A stretch of 37,380 nucleotides of DNA from an uncultured Bacteroidales bacterium (GCA_947367315.1 CANBDX010000021.1:1-37380); one strand, 5' to 3'; counted from the stretch's first letter, positions 1 through 7,071 are shown. Notes: generated from the letters alone by a model not told the origin. Numbers and translations are program-made.

Positions 1-28
1 TAATTGATCACATCTGCCGGTTTTTCGT

Positions 29-68
29 CCGCGACGCAGGGTTTTTGCCTGATTTTCTTGCGTCGCGG
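29..68. repeat. Perfect 10-bp inverted repeat with 20-nt spacer
   Basis: CCGCGACGCA at 29-38 is matched exactly by TGCGTCGCGG at 59-68. The spacer is T-rich and holds a smaller competing hairpin (CAGG near 37-40 with CCTG at 48-51). Neither strand has a T-run directly after the stem, so it does not look like a standard intrinsic terminator. No gene could be assigned to bases 1-263, so what it serves is unknown. Confidence 0.6.
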
Positions 69-187
69 TTCAAGCGGGGCTAATTATAGCGGCTCAATGA
101 CTAAATTTCCAACCAGTATTTTCACTTGATCCCGAAAGTGACTATCAAAGTTTTAAAAAATTACATAACTATCCCAGTATTAACTAC

Positions 188-233
188 TTATGCATATAGA
201 CCTGCGGCAATTGGCACAGGTCCATATGCATAA
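188..233. repeat. 17-bp near-perfect inverted repeat around a CAATTG centre
   Basis: TTATGCATATAGACCTG (188-204) and CAGGTCCATATGCATAA (217-233) are reverse complements with one mismatch. The 12-base spacer contains the palindrome CAATTG (208-213). There is no following T-run. Each arm also includes the palindrome ATGCAT. This could be a protein-binding site, a recombination site or an element end; the sequence does not decide between these. Confidence 0.65.
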
Positions 234-263
234 CCGTCAGAATACCAAATAGTTGAGTGATTT

Positions 264-488
264 TTGTTTATCAACCGACCTTTTCAGTTGATCCGTAGTT
301 CTCGAAACAAGTGTTCTTTACAAGATTTCCTATTAAACCATTTTACATTGAAAGAAACACTTAGGATTTCGCTGAAACTTCATATTGAAGTCAGTACACA
401 AAAGGTTGTCAAGGTAAAGGCGTACAAACGTGTTACCAATGGCAAGATAGTGAAAGTCCGTTCTCACTACCGTACTATTGAGGGATAG
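264..488 (+). pseudogene. Possible relic coding fragment with a basic repeat-like C-terminus
   Basis: The 74-codon frame has no ATG anywhere; the track starts it at a TTG. The last 27 residues are strongly basic, with two similar blocks, KVVKVKAYKR and KIVKVRSHYR. Short basic C-termini of this kind occur in small proteins of Bacteroidales mobile elements (general knowledge, moderate recall). There is no convincing promoter or start. I treat it as the decayed 3' end of a gene or a chance frame. The overlapping minus-strand frame at 333-587 looks no better. Confidence 0.25.
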
Positions 489-550
489 TCCGATAGATAA
501 CTGACGGAAAACCGCTTCCTTGCGGTGCTTCTTCCCCTCGGTGTTCATAG

Positions 551-581
551 CAAAGACACAGCTGATCCAGCAGTGTCTTTG
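551..581. repeat. 31-nt hairpin, 13 paired bases with one A/A mismatch
   Basis: CAAAGACAC (551-559) pairs with GTGTCTTTG (573-581). Inside an A/A mismatch, GCTG pairs with CAGC around a three-base loop. A smaller hairpin lies just upstream (ACCGC 511-515, GCGGT 522-526). Neither has a clear T-run, so terminator function is uncertain. Apart from these, 489-695 shows nothing I can support as a gene. Confidence 0.5.
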
Positions 582-695
582 TCTCATTAAGAGAAATTCG
601 TATTGAATTTTCTATGATTGGTTTCTTAGCAATTGAGATGAGTATATTAAAGTACTCTGATAATTCTTTGTATTATATGAATACGATACGAGTAT

Positions 696-734
696 CAAAA
701 AAGTGCATTCAGATAGAATTTTCTGAACACACTT
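696..734 (-). terminator. Intrinsic terminator of the 755-1480 minus-strand gene
   Basis: Read on the minus strand, AAGTGTGTTCAGA pairs over 13 positions with TCTGAATGCACTT, using two G/T wobbles, around an 8-base loop. A run of six T follows directly (the A-run at 697-702 on the plus strand). It lies about 20 bases after the stop codon of the minus-strand gene, where its terminator would be expected. Confidence 0.8.
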
Positions 735-754
735 GATTTTTGAATACATCAGTA

Positions 755-1480
755 TTAGTATCGGAGTTCTCCTCTATTTTTGATGTCGTTGTTAATCGTT
801 TTTGCAAGAACATATCCCTTTTCGGGTTCACCTGACATAAGTCTTTCAATTTCTGCGGGAGTAGTAGCATATTCACTTAACTCGTCAAGCATTTCATCTA
901 CCATCTGACGATACTCTTGATACTTATCCATATCTCGTGTTGTTGAGATGTGAATGATTGAATTTGCCAATGCTCGTCCGAACTCTTTTCCGTCATTCAA
1001 TGCAGTCATATAAAATGTTGCTATGATTCCGTTAGTGGTTTTATTCGACTTATTGTTTTCTGATATGGAATCATTCAGTTGTTTTTCATAGTCAGACAGA
1101 TTCCTACGGGCAATTCTTGTCGATAACTCGCACGAATCCCATAGGAGTTGAGCGAATAGCAATTCTGTGCTGTCTCGTACTATCCAATATGATTCTGATT
1201 TATCAACTGCTGCACAGAAGTACGCCTTTTCGCACATAGTCTTCCAACCCTTTTGGGTTTTAGGTACATCTAATACCGCCCATAATCCTTTTGAGAGTAC
1301 GTGCCCGATTCCCATACCTTTTAACTCCTCAAACTGAACGGAATCAGTTGGTTCGCTTTGTAGCATCTCCAATGTGAGTTTAACGTCGGGTTGCCATACG
1401 ACATACCTATCATTGTCCTTCTGTGCATACGATATTAGAGGCAACATTGAAATAAGGATAAGTAAGATTGTTCGTTTCAT
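755..1480 (-). CDS. Secreted hypothetical protein
   Basis: I do not recognise the family. The track opens this frame at 1576, but the ATG at 1480 is the likely start: it begins a clean signal peptide (MKRTILLILISMLPLISYAQ), and the 32 extra codons overlap a good promoter motif. The mature protein (about 220 residues) is hydrophilic, mixed alpha/beta by eye, with no transmembrane segment or lipobox. It has its own -7 element (1503-1510) and an intrinsic terminator (696-734), so it is a single-gene transcript pointing away from the rest of the window. A periplasmic or secreted location follows from the signal peptide; the function is unknown. The protein is complete and has no frameshift. Confidence 0.75.
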   Translation of the reverse strand: MKRTILLILISMLPLISYAQKDNDRYVVWQPDVKLTLEMLQSEPTDSVQFEELKGMGIGHVLSKGLWAVLDVPKTQKGWKTMCEKAYFCAAVDKSESYWIVRDSTELLFAQLLWDSCELSTRIARRNLSDYEKQLNDSISENNKSNKTTNGIIATFYMTALNDGKEFGRALANSIIHISTTRDMDKYQEYRQMVDEMLDELSEYATTPAEIERLMSGEPEKGYVLAKTINNDIKNRGELRY

Positions 1481-1502
1481 ATATGTGTTATTTAGATTCA
1501 GA

Positions 1503-1510
1503 CAAATATA
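1503..1510 (-). promoter_or_regulatory. Bacteroidetes -7 promoter element for the 755-1480 gene
   Basis: The minus strand reads TATATTTG, an exact match to TAnnTTTG. It lies 22 bases before the ATG at 1480, giving a short leader. I see no clear TTTG -33 box at the usual 19-21 bases upstream. The position supports the 1480 start over the 1576 start. Confidence 0.55.
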
Positions 1511-1757
1511 GTAATTAAAATTTTCTCCACCTTGGTAATAGGGTAGTTTCGTAAATTTGCTGTGTAACACTATCAATAATAGCGACTTGATTAACCTTAG
1601 ACGTGTTAGTTTTCGTGTCAGAACATAGGCGTAGGACAGTTTGTTGTGAAAATTTTACCTGTTACCTTGACTTTTTATCAGTTAGACTATATTTATTATA
1701 TGAACTACATTGAGTATTCCTCATTGATAGCACATAATAACTTACTAATAACTGATA

Positions 1758-1853
1758 ATGAATATGGTACAACCGAAGAAAAGACTTTACAGAAACGACG
1801 TGTCGGCAGAGACACGTGAGAAACTGAGTGTGGAGAACATTCCAACGTCTTGA
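1758..1853 (+). pseudogene. 31-codon frame, possible mobile-element gene remnant
   Basis: The ATG frame encodes 31 residues (MNMVQPKKRLYRNDVSAETR, then EKLSVENIPTS) and is below the track cutoff. The segment RNDVSAETREKLS resembles the start of NUMOD3-like or mobile-element-associated basic proteins in Bacteroidales (loose recall). A different frame (1820-1978, with an internal ATG at 1865) continues with plausible protein-like sequence (SEFRLAMFLDSADRLIYFRN). The two may be pieces of one gene broken by a frameshift. Expression is doubtful. The rest of 1481-2041 shows no other gene. Confidence 0.25.
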
Positions 1854-1933
1854 ACTTACTCGGAATGTCCGAGTTCCGACTTGCTATGTTCCTCGATAGT
1901 GCAGACAGATTAATCTACTTTCGTAATAAGAAA

Positions 1934-1996
1934 ACCCGAGAGAAGATAAGTCTTATTGAACTCGCCTCGGGTATATAACCAATATACCTGAGCGAG
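1934..1996. repeat. Two overlapping, mutually exclusive stem-loops
   Basis: Stem A pairs ACCCGAG (1934-1940) with CTCGGGT (1966-1972). Stem B pairs 1961-1975 (CTCGCCTCGGGTATA) with 1983-1996 (TATACCTGAGCGAG), with one bulge and one wobble. They share 1966-1972, so only one can form at a time. Stem B is not followed by a T-run. The structure lies upstream of the phosphatase promoter motif at 2042, so it would be transcribed only from an earlier start. Confidence 0.45.
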
Positions 1997-2041
1997 CATT
2001 TAACCCCTTGAAAACGGCAGACGAAAAAGAAAAACTTTACT

Positions 2042-2049
2042 TATCTTTG
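2042..2049 (+). promoter_or_regulatory. Bacteroidetes -7 promoter element for the phosphatase gene
   Basis: TATCTTTG is an exact TAnnTTTG match. It lies inside the N-terminal extension that the track gives the phosphatase (from a TTG at 2008). Transcription starting about 7 bases downstream would exclude the TTG and favour the ATG at 2110, leaving a leader of about 55 bases. No clear -33 box is visible. Confidence 0.5.
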
Positions 2050-2109
2050 CAGAGAGTTACTGAAAATACAATAGAAGATATTGTAAACCGTAGTGTAAAC
2101 CATAAAAAT

Positions 2110-2622
2110 ATGAATAATTCTAACGATTTGAATATCAATAACAAATATAAAGTCCTTTTCGTGTGCCTTGGAAATATATGCCGATCTCCGGCTGCTCAGG
2201 GAATATTCGAGCATTATGTGCGTGAAAACGGGCTGCAGGATAGGATCGAGGCCGATTCAGCAGGCACTTATGGCGGCCATCGAGGAGAACTTCCAGACCG
2301 TCGCATGCGCACGGCTGCTCTTTACAGAGGCTTTGCCCTGACACATCAGTCGCGTCAGGTAAGGTCCATCGACCTTCTTGATTTCGACCTTGTTATCGCC
2401 ATGGATGATCAGAACTACGAAGACCTCATGCACATAGCCCCTTCTGTGGAGGCCACCCATAAGATAAGACGTATGTCTGACTTCCTGACTACCCGCAGGA
2501 TGTCCTATATCCCAGACCCATATTATATGGGTGCTGAGGGCTTCAGCCATGTCCTGGACCTTCTGGAGGACGGCTGTCAGAATCTTTTGAATCTAATATC
2601 CAAGGCTGAATTCTCCAAATGA
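2110..2622 (+). CDS. Low-molecular-weight protein tyrosine phosphatase
   Basis: A cytoplasmic phosphatase that removes phosphate from tyrosine residues, often those of exopolysaccharide tyrosine kinases. The active-site P-loop VCLGNICRS (the C-x5-R signature) lies near the N-terminus, and the general-acid aspartate is in the late motif IPDPYY, as in the family. From the ATG at 2110 the protein has 170 residues, normal for the family (about 150-170). The track's TTG start at 2008 adds 34 low-complexity residues across a promoter motif and is rejected. The stop overlaps the next gene's ATG by four bases (ATGA), so the permease-like gene is probably co-translated. No tyrosine kinase or capsule gene is visible nearby, so the target is unknown. 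Confidence 0.92.
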   Translation: MNNSNDLNINNKYKVLFVCLGNICRSPAAQGIFEHYVRENGLQDRIEADSAGTYGGHRGELPDRRMRTAALYRGFALTHQSRQVRSIDLLDFDLVIAMDDQNYEDLMHIAPSVEATHKIRRMSDFLTTRRMSYIPDPYYMGAEGFSHVLDLLEDGCQNLLNLISKAEFSK

Positions 2623-3407
2623 TATTAAGTCTCCTATATGTGCTGATTGCAGGTATAGCTCTGCCGGTGGGCGGAGTGCAGATGCAATATCTCTGGCGCA
2701 ATCAGCTCGGCGATGTATATAGTCTCGGACTGGGCAGTGCTGCATGTCTTGGTGCAGCTGCGGCCACAATGTCCGGATGGTGCTCCCTGACGGTGGGCAG
2801 TTTCATCTGTACCCTTGTCTGCACCCTGATCTGTTTTGTCGTCACCCTGCGTGTAAGCACGCAGAACCTTATCACCTTCGGTATCCTTTTCGGCACCTTC
2901 GTCGGCTCCCTGGGCACCATCGTAGTGACCAATGCCCCCAACGGAGACCTCCTGAAACAGTACTATCTCTGGGGAGCTGCCAACTTCAATCTCGAGGGAG
3001 TGACAACGTGGGATATCGTCTTCTCCCTTTGCCTCTTTGCCATAGGCCTTGCTGCCGCATTGCTCACTTCGCGGAGCCTTACCCGGCACATGAAAGGTGA
3101 AATCGAACTCAGCAATATCCATAAGGCGCTTCTTCTTCTTGCCATCATGTTTCTTGTCACCAGCGCTGTATCCATCTGCGGACCTATAGGATTCATATCG
3201 CTCGGCGTTCCTAACCTGAGCCGCATACTCTGCAAAAGCGAGGACATACGGAAACACTACCTGATCTCAAGCGCCATGGGTGTTGGGCTGCTTCTGGTTA
3301 CCTACCTCGTGGCCAATCATGTCAATCTCGGCATCTACCTGCCGATAAGCGCAACAATGGCCATCCTCGCGCTTCCGCTGATGGCCATTCTGTTCGTGCG
3401 TAAATAG
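2619..3407 (+). CDS. Short FecCD/BtuC-family permease-like membrane protein
   Basis: Resembles the membrane subunit of siderophore/heme/cobalamin ABC importers. Family hallmarks are in order: an N-terminal segment like the usual G-x2-LQ-x-LFRNPLADP region (here GGVQMQYLWRNQLGDVYSLG), a mid-protein LWGAANF segment corresponding to the family's W-x-x-G-S motif, and the C-terminal GPIGFISLGVPNLSRIL motif followed by a conserved hydrophobic tail. It has several transmembrane helices. At 262 residues it is about 60-70 shorter than typical FecCD proteins: the first helix region is compressed, and the segment between the two halves is short. No substrate-binding protein, ATPase or TonB receptor for iron lies next to it. 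Its start overlaps the phosphatase stop. It may be a divergent orphan permease working with subunits encoded elsewhere, or a reduced protein with another role. Confidence 0.8.
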   Translation: MILSLLYVLIAGIALPVGGVQMQYLWRNQLGDVYSLGLGSAACLGAAAATMSGWCSLTVGSFICTLVCTLICFVVTLRVSTQNLITFGILFGTFVGSLGTIVVTNAPNGDLLKQYYLWGAANFNLEGVTTWDIVFSLCLFAIGLAAALLTSRSLTRHMKGEIELSNIHKALLLLAIMFLVTSAVSICGPIGFISLGVPNLSRILCKSEDIRKHYLISSAMGVGLLLVTYLVANHVNLGIYLPISATMAILALPLMAILFVRK

Positions 3408-3443
3408 ATGTCAAAGCATCAAACCGGCTGAAAAATAAATATT

Positions 3444-4217
3444 TTAGAATACGCATGGCAGGGCCATCAGCTGATAGTACACGCAGAGTGCAAGTCGGCG
3501 ATGGCCTTCTGTATTTGGATGCAGATTGTCGTTTCCTCCCGGGACATAGATCGAATGCTCGGGTCTTGACGGCATGAGACCGCTTAGGGAATAGGTGTCA
3601 ATGACCGGGATGGACCAGATCGCAGATGCTTCTTTGATGGAATTGACATATGCGTCGATGTATTCCCCGCATTTGTTACAATATTCCTCTGACGGCTGCA
3701 CATTTTTCTCACTGAACTGAGCGAATCCTCTATGAATAGGTGTGAGCATGACAATCTGCTTGGTCGGATACATACTTTTCAAGCTGTCCAGCGCTATGTT
3801 TATCCGACCTCTGAAAGTGGACTCGTCAAAGACAGGCGTTCTGTGCTGTCGCTCGACCATCTTGCCATTTGCATTTACGGTCTCTGTGGAGTAGGTGAAC
3901 CATTCGCCGATCGGAGTTCCGCTATTGTAGTCGTTAGTGCCCATGAATATCATGATGGCATCAACCTCTTCTCCGTGCTCCTGTTTCAGCTTGTTTGCCT
4001 GAGAAAGGACATGCTTCCATTGTCTGCCGCTGATTCCATAGACGTATGATTCAGAGTGCAGCCATTCCTCTAAAAAGCCCCAATAACGGGTAGCTTCAAC
4101 ACCTTTCGGATCGGTAATGGAGTCTCCTAAGTAAGCGATTCTTTTATTCTCCCATGGATGTGATGCCGTCAGCAATATGACAGCAGAAAGTATAAAAATG
4201 ATTTTCTTCATGATCAT
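3444..4217 (-). CDS. Secreted SGNH/GDSL esterase coupled to the regulator gene
   Basis: A serine esterase of the SGNH fold, likely removing acetyl or other acyl groups from a glycan outside the cytoplasm. The blocks are visible: block I YLGDSITDP with the catalytic Ser, block III FMGTNDY with the Gly/Asn oxyanion residues, and block V DNLHPN with the Asp-x-x-His pair. A signal peptide (KKIIFILSAVILLTASH) begins the protein. The ATG at 4217 overlaps the stop of the regulator (ATGA on the minus strand), which argues for co-transcription and coupled translation. A second in-frame ATG at 4211 would remove only two residues. It is a normal-length family member (about 257 residues). Its place behind the regulator rather than in the main operon suggests basal expression before full induction (inference). 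Confidence 0.88.
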   Translation of the reverse strand: MIMKKIIFILSAVILLTASHPWENKRIAYLGDSITDPKGVEATRYWGFLEEWLHSESYVYGISGRQWKHVLSQANKLKQEHGEEVDAIMIFMGTNDYNSGTPIGEWFTYSTETVNANGKMVERQHRTPVFDESTFRGRINIALDSLKSMYPTKQIVMLTPIHRGFAQFSEKNVQPSEEYCNKCGEYIDAYVNSIKEASAIWSIPVIDTYSLSGLMPSRPEHSIYVPGGNDNLHPNTEGHRRLALCVYYQLMALPCVF

Positions 4218-6949
4218 TGGTTTTTCTTTAAGTATTCTGATGGTGTGCAGCCGATGAAGCGTTTGAAGGCTGCTGCGAAGTAGGATGGGGTGGCAAAGCC
4301 GACCATATCGGAAATCTCGGCGATTGAATGTTTCTTTTCGTGCAGAAGTCGGCAGGCTTCGTTGAAACGCACTGTCTTTATGAGCTCCAGCGGTGAAGTC
4401 CCGAAGAGTGCTCTTACCTTGAGGTTGACGTTCGTTCTGCTCATACCTATGTTGACAGACAGATCATCTACGGAAAAATTGGAGTTGGCGAGGTTTTCCT
4501 TGATGACCTTCATAGTCTTCCTCATGAATTTTTCATCAGACATATCGAAACTGACAGGTATATTCTCTTTGCTGGCTGATTTGTTCGCACCGATTCCGAC
4601 AAATTCCAACGAAAAGTCTCGAAGCAGGTCGCTGCGGAGCTTATCCATCTGTATTTTGTGTTTCTTCTCCTTTTTTGTGAGCTGCCATGAAATCAGAAAT
4701 ATGACTCCTCCTAAAAGAGATAATATTAAAACAAAGCGGAATGCTAAAGTCTCATACCAATGCGGACTGATCTTAATTCGTAAACTTTCAATGTTCAGAA
4801 TTTCTGTGCCGGAACTGTCTACATGTCTGAGCATGAATGTGTACTCTCCATGTGAAAGGTCGTGATACATTGCACGCCAATCTGTATCGACACTCTGCCA
4901 TTCAGAATCAAGACCATTCAATTTGTAATAGAATTTTCCATTCTTGCCGGAAATGTAGTCTGGTGACGAGAAAAATATGCTTATATCCCGTTCATTCGGT
5001 TTCAGTATAATTCTTTCTTTCGGATTGCCTTTCCATATTCCGTTTGCCTCCAGGCCGCAGATCATTGGGGAGACTGCTTTTCGTGTCATATTGATTTTTT
5101 CCGGGTCAAAGTAAATGACTCCGTGCAGACTGCCGAAGTACATCATCCCATCTTTGGTCTTACAGTGTGCATAAGTAGTAAAGCGGTTGTCTAACAGACC
5201 GTCAGCTGTAGTAAACCTCCATTTCTTGCCTGACTTCGGGTCGAGTCGAACAAGTCCATTGTCCGTACTTATCCAAAGGATTCCGTTCAAATCCTCTTCG
5301 ATTCCATGTATGACTTGGTCTGGGAAACCGCTCTTATCTGAGAATATCCCTACCTTTCCTGTCGAGACGTCGTAATTGAACAGACCGACGCGTGAGCCAA
5401 TCCATATTATTCCGACAGAGTCTTCCATGATGACCTCAGCGTATTTTATATTGGATAATTCAGCAGGAAGTTCAACGATGTTTCCGCTGCTTCTCTCTAT
5501 AGCGGTTATGCCATTTTTCTTTCCTATCCATAAAACCCCTCTGGAATCAAGTTTCAACGATTTTACATTTGAGATGTCTCCGGATATGTAAATTCTTGAA
5601 ATTGTACCTGTCTTTTCATTGAATTCGTAAAGACCGTCTATGGCACCTATATATAAAGTGTTTTTCTGGCTTTGTTCTATGGCGTAGCATGATTCGGGCG
5701 CGACATGACCTGTAGGAACTAATTTAAGGTTCCGCCGGTCTACTTTTAAAAGTGCCGAGCGGTCAGCTGCAACATATATTGTTCCTGAGTGTGGACTGAC
5801 ATATATACATTTGATGTCCACTTGAGAGTTACTCTGGTCTATGTGGTTTATGTGCTCAAATCTACCATCGGAACATAAGTGATTAAGCCCTCCGGAGTTT
5901 GTTCCGATCCATAGCGACCCATCCTGATCTTCTACTATGTCGCTGACGATATTGCCTTGCAGGTAACGTTTGTCAGTGCTGGAAGCGATGCATGTGAATT
6001 GTGAAGAATGTGGTGTGTAGTAACAGACACCGCCATAGTAAGTCCCCAACCACATTGTGCCTTGCCAGTCAACATAAATATCTCCGATACTGTCATGTGA
6101 TATGCTTCCAGGCTTGGCATTATCATGTCTGAAACTGAATATCTTGCCATCTTTAAGTATTGAAAGTCCGTTTTTGGAACCAATCCAAAGATTGCCCTCA
6201 TTATCTATATTTAGAGACTTTATGATTTTTGTGGATTTGGATCCGGTCATATCGCTGACTTTACTGCACGAATTATCGTCAAGGGATATCTCCCATAGTC
6301 CGGCATCTTCAGTCCCGATCCAGATATGGTCATCACCGGCTTGCATCATGCAGTTGATCTGACTGTCCGGTATGTCTGCAGATATACGTCTTACGTTTTT
6401 CAGCAGCCTGTCTGTGCAAAAGCATTGCCCATCTTCAGTACCAATGAATATCGAATCCTTATAGATGTAGAGAACTGTAGCCATCAAAGAAATTAAGTCA
6501 GAAGGCAAGTTCTCTTTTGTGAATTTTCCGTCTTCCTGATCGAAAATCATCAACCGTTTCCCTACAATCGTGAGATAATGTTCCGGATATAGTTCTGCAA
6601 TGTGTGTTACAGGACCATTAGGAGAAATGAAATTCTTGAATGTGTCGGTGTTGTTGTCGTAGACAGATAAACCACTGACATGTCCCACCCATATCTGTCC
6701 CTTGGAATCGCAGAGTATCTTATAGGCTGGCATGTCTGGGAATTGCTCTCCAGACCTTATGTCGGGCTTGAATCGGGTGTACCGGTTTCCGTCATATCTG
6801 ATCACACCTTCAAATCCACCGAACCACATGTTGCCTAAACTGTCTTGGCATATGGTGGCTACGTTGATTCCGCAGTCTTCTATCGGTAATGACTTGAAAT
6901 TCAATTCAAGACTTAGTAAAGATGTCAGAATAATGGTTAGTAAATTCAT
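4214..6949 (-). CDS. Membrane sensor-regulator: beta-propeller, Y_Y_Y, TM, AraC-type HTH
   Basis: A glycan-sensing transcription regulator. After an N-terminal signal/anchor, about 600 periplasmic residues hold many propeller-type repeats (variants of GNMWFGG, GSLWIGTNSGG, GILWISTDNGL). A Y_Y_Y-like domain follows (YKLNGLDSEW, HGEYTF), then one transmembrane helix (FVLILSLLGGVIFLISW) and a short basic linker. The C-terminal ~120 residues are an AraC-type double HTH (VDDLSVNIGMSRTNVNLKVR and a second HTH ending in PSYFAAAFKRFIGCTPSEYL). I find no histidine-kinase H-box, ATPase N/G boxes or receiver domain, so at 911 residues it is much shorter than hybrid two-component regulators (about 1300-1400). 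The track's TTG start at 6970 lies inside a likely -7 element; the ATG at 6949 is preferred. It is divergent from the operon it presumably activates. Confidence 0.9.
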   Translation of the reverse strand: MNLLTIILTSLLSLELNFKSLPIEDCGINVATICQDSLGNMWFGGFEGVIRYDGNRYTRFKPDIRSGEQFPDMPAYKILCDSKGQIWVGHVSGLSVYDNNTDTFKNFISPNGPVTHIAELYPEHYLTIVGKRLMIFDQEDGKFTKENLPSDLISLMATVLYIYKDSIFIGTEDGQCFCTDRLLKNVRRISADIPDSQINCMMQAGDDHIWIGTEDAGLWEISLDDNSCSKVSDMTGSKSTKIIKSLNIDNEGNLWIGSKNGLSILKDGKIFSFRHDNAKPGSISHDSIGDIYVDWQGTMWLGTYYGGVCYYTPHSSQFTCIASSTDKRYLQGNIVSDIVEDQDGSLWIGTNSGGLNHLCSDGRFEHINHIDQSNSQVDIKCIYVSPHSGTIYVAADRSALLKVDRRNLKLVPTGHVAPESCYAIEQSQKNTLYIGAIDGLYEFNEKTGTISRIYISGDISNVKSLKLDSRGVLWIGKKNGITAIERSSGNIVELPAELSNIKYAEVIMEDSVGIIWIGSRVGLFNYDVSTGKVGIFSDKSGFPDQVIHGIEEDLNGILWISTDNGLVRLDPKSGKKWRFTTADGLLDNRFTTYAHCKTKDGMMYFGSLHGVIYFDPEKINMTRKAVSPMICGLEANGIWKGNPKERIILKPNERDISIFFSSPDYISGKNGKFYYKLNGLDSEWQSVDTDWRAMYHDLSHGEYTFMLRHVDSSGTEILNIESLRIKISPHWYETLAFRFVLILSLLGGVIFLISWQLTKKEKKHKIQMDKLRSDLLRDFSLEFVGIGANKSASKENIPVSFDMSDEKFMRKTMKVIKENLANSNFSVDDLSVNIGMSRTNVNLKVRALFGTSPLELIKTVRFNEACRLLHEKKHSIAEISDMVGFATPSYFAAAFKRFIGCTPSEYLKKNQ

Positions 6950-6965
6950 GCTGTCTTGGTTTTTG

Positions 6966-7050
6966 TGCAAATTTAATATAATGTTTGAAATTAAAATATC
7001 CTCTGTTATAATATGTTTGAATTTAATATTATTGTGTTGAAATTTAATAG
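6966..7050. promoter_or_regulatory. Four direct AT-rich repeats, candidate AraC-regulator operators
   Basis: Copies of a TTGAAATTTAAT-like sequence begin their AAATTTAAT cores at 6969, 6988 (AAATTAAAA), 7019 (GAATTTAAT) and 7040. The spacings are 19, 31 and 21 bases, close to two, three and two helical turns, so all face about the same side of DNA. AraC-type activators typically bind direct repeats about two turns apart. The copy at 7040 sits just upstream of where the operon's -33 region would be. Binding by the divergent regulator is an inference. Confidence 0.5.
6968..6975 (-). promoter_or_regulatory. Candidate -7 element for the regulator gene
   Basis: The minus strand reads TAAATTTG, an exact TAnnTTTG match, ending 18 bases before the ATG at 6949. 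The leader would be short (about 12 bases). It overlaps one of the AAATTTAAT repeats, which would allow autoregulation (inference). The AT-rich context makes chance matches more likely here. Confidence 0.4.
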
Positions 7051-7071
7051 GGGGGGGCAGTAGCGTTCATA

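Noticed and set aside
2008-2109. N-terminal extension of the phosphatase from a TTG start
   Set aside because: It spans a perfect -7 promoter motif at 2042-2049, is unlike the family, and an ATG at 2110 gives a normal-length protein.
2634-3257. 207-residue minus-strand frame opposite the permease
   Set aside because: Shadow of the plus-strand gene; biased composition, no signal or domain, and the plus frame has clear FecCD motifs.
3408-3443. Bidirectional terminator between the convergent genes
   Set aside because: The short AT palindrome there has a 2-base loop and no stable GC stem.
4214-6970. Calling the regulator a hybrid two-component system
   Set aside because: The region after the TM helix is too short for kinase and receiver domains, and none of their motifs is present.
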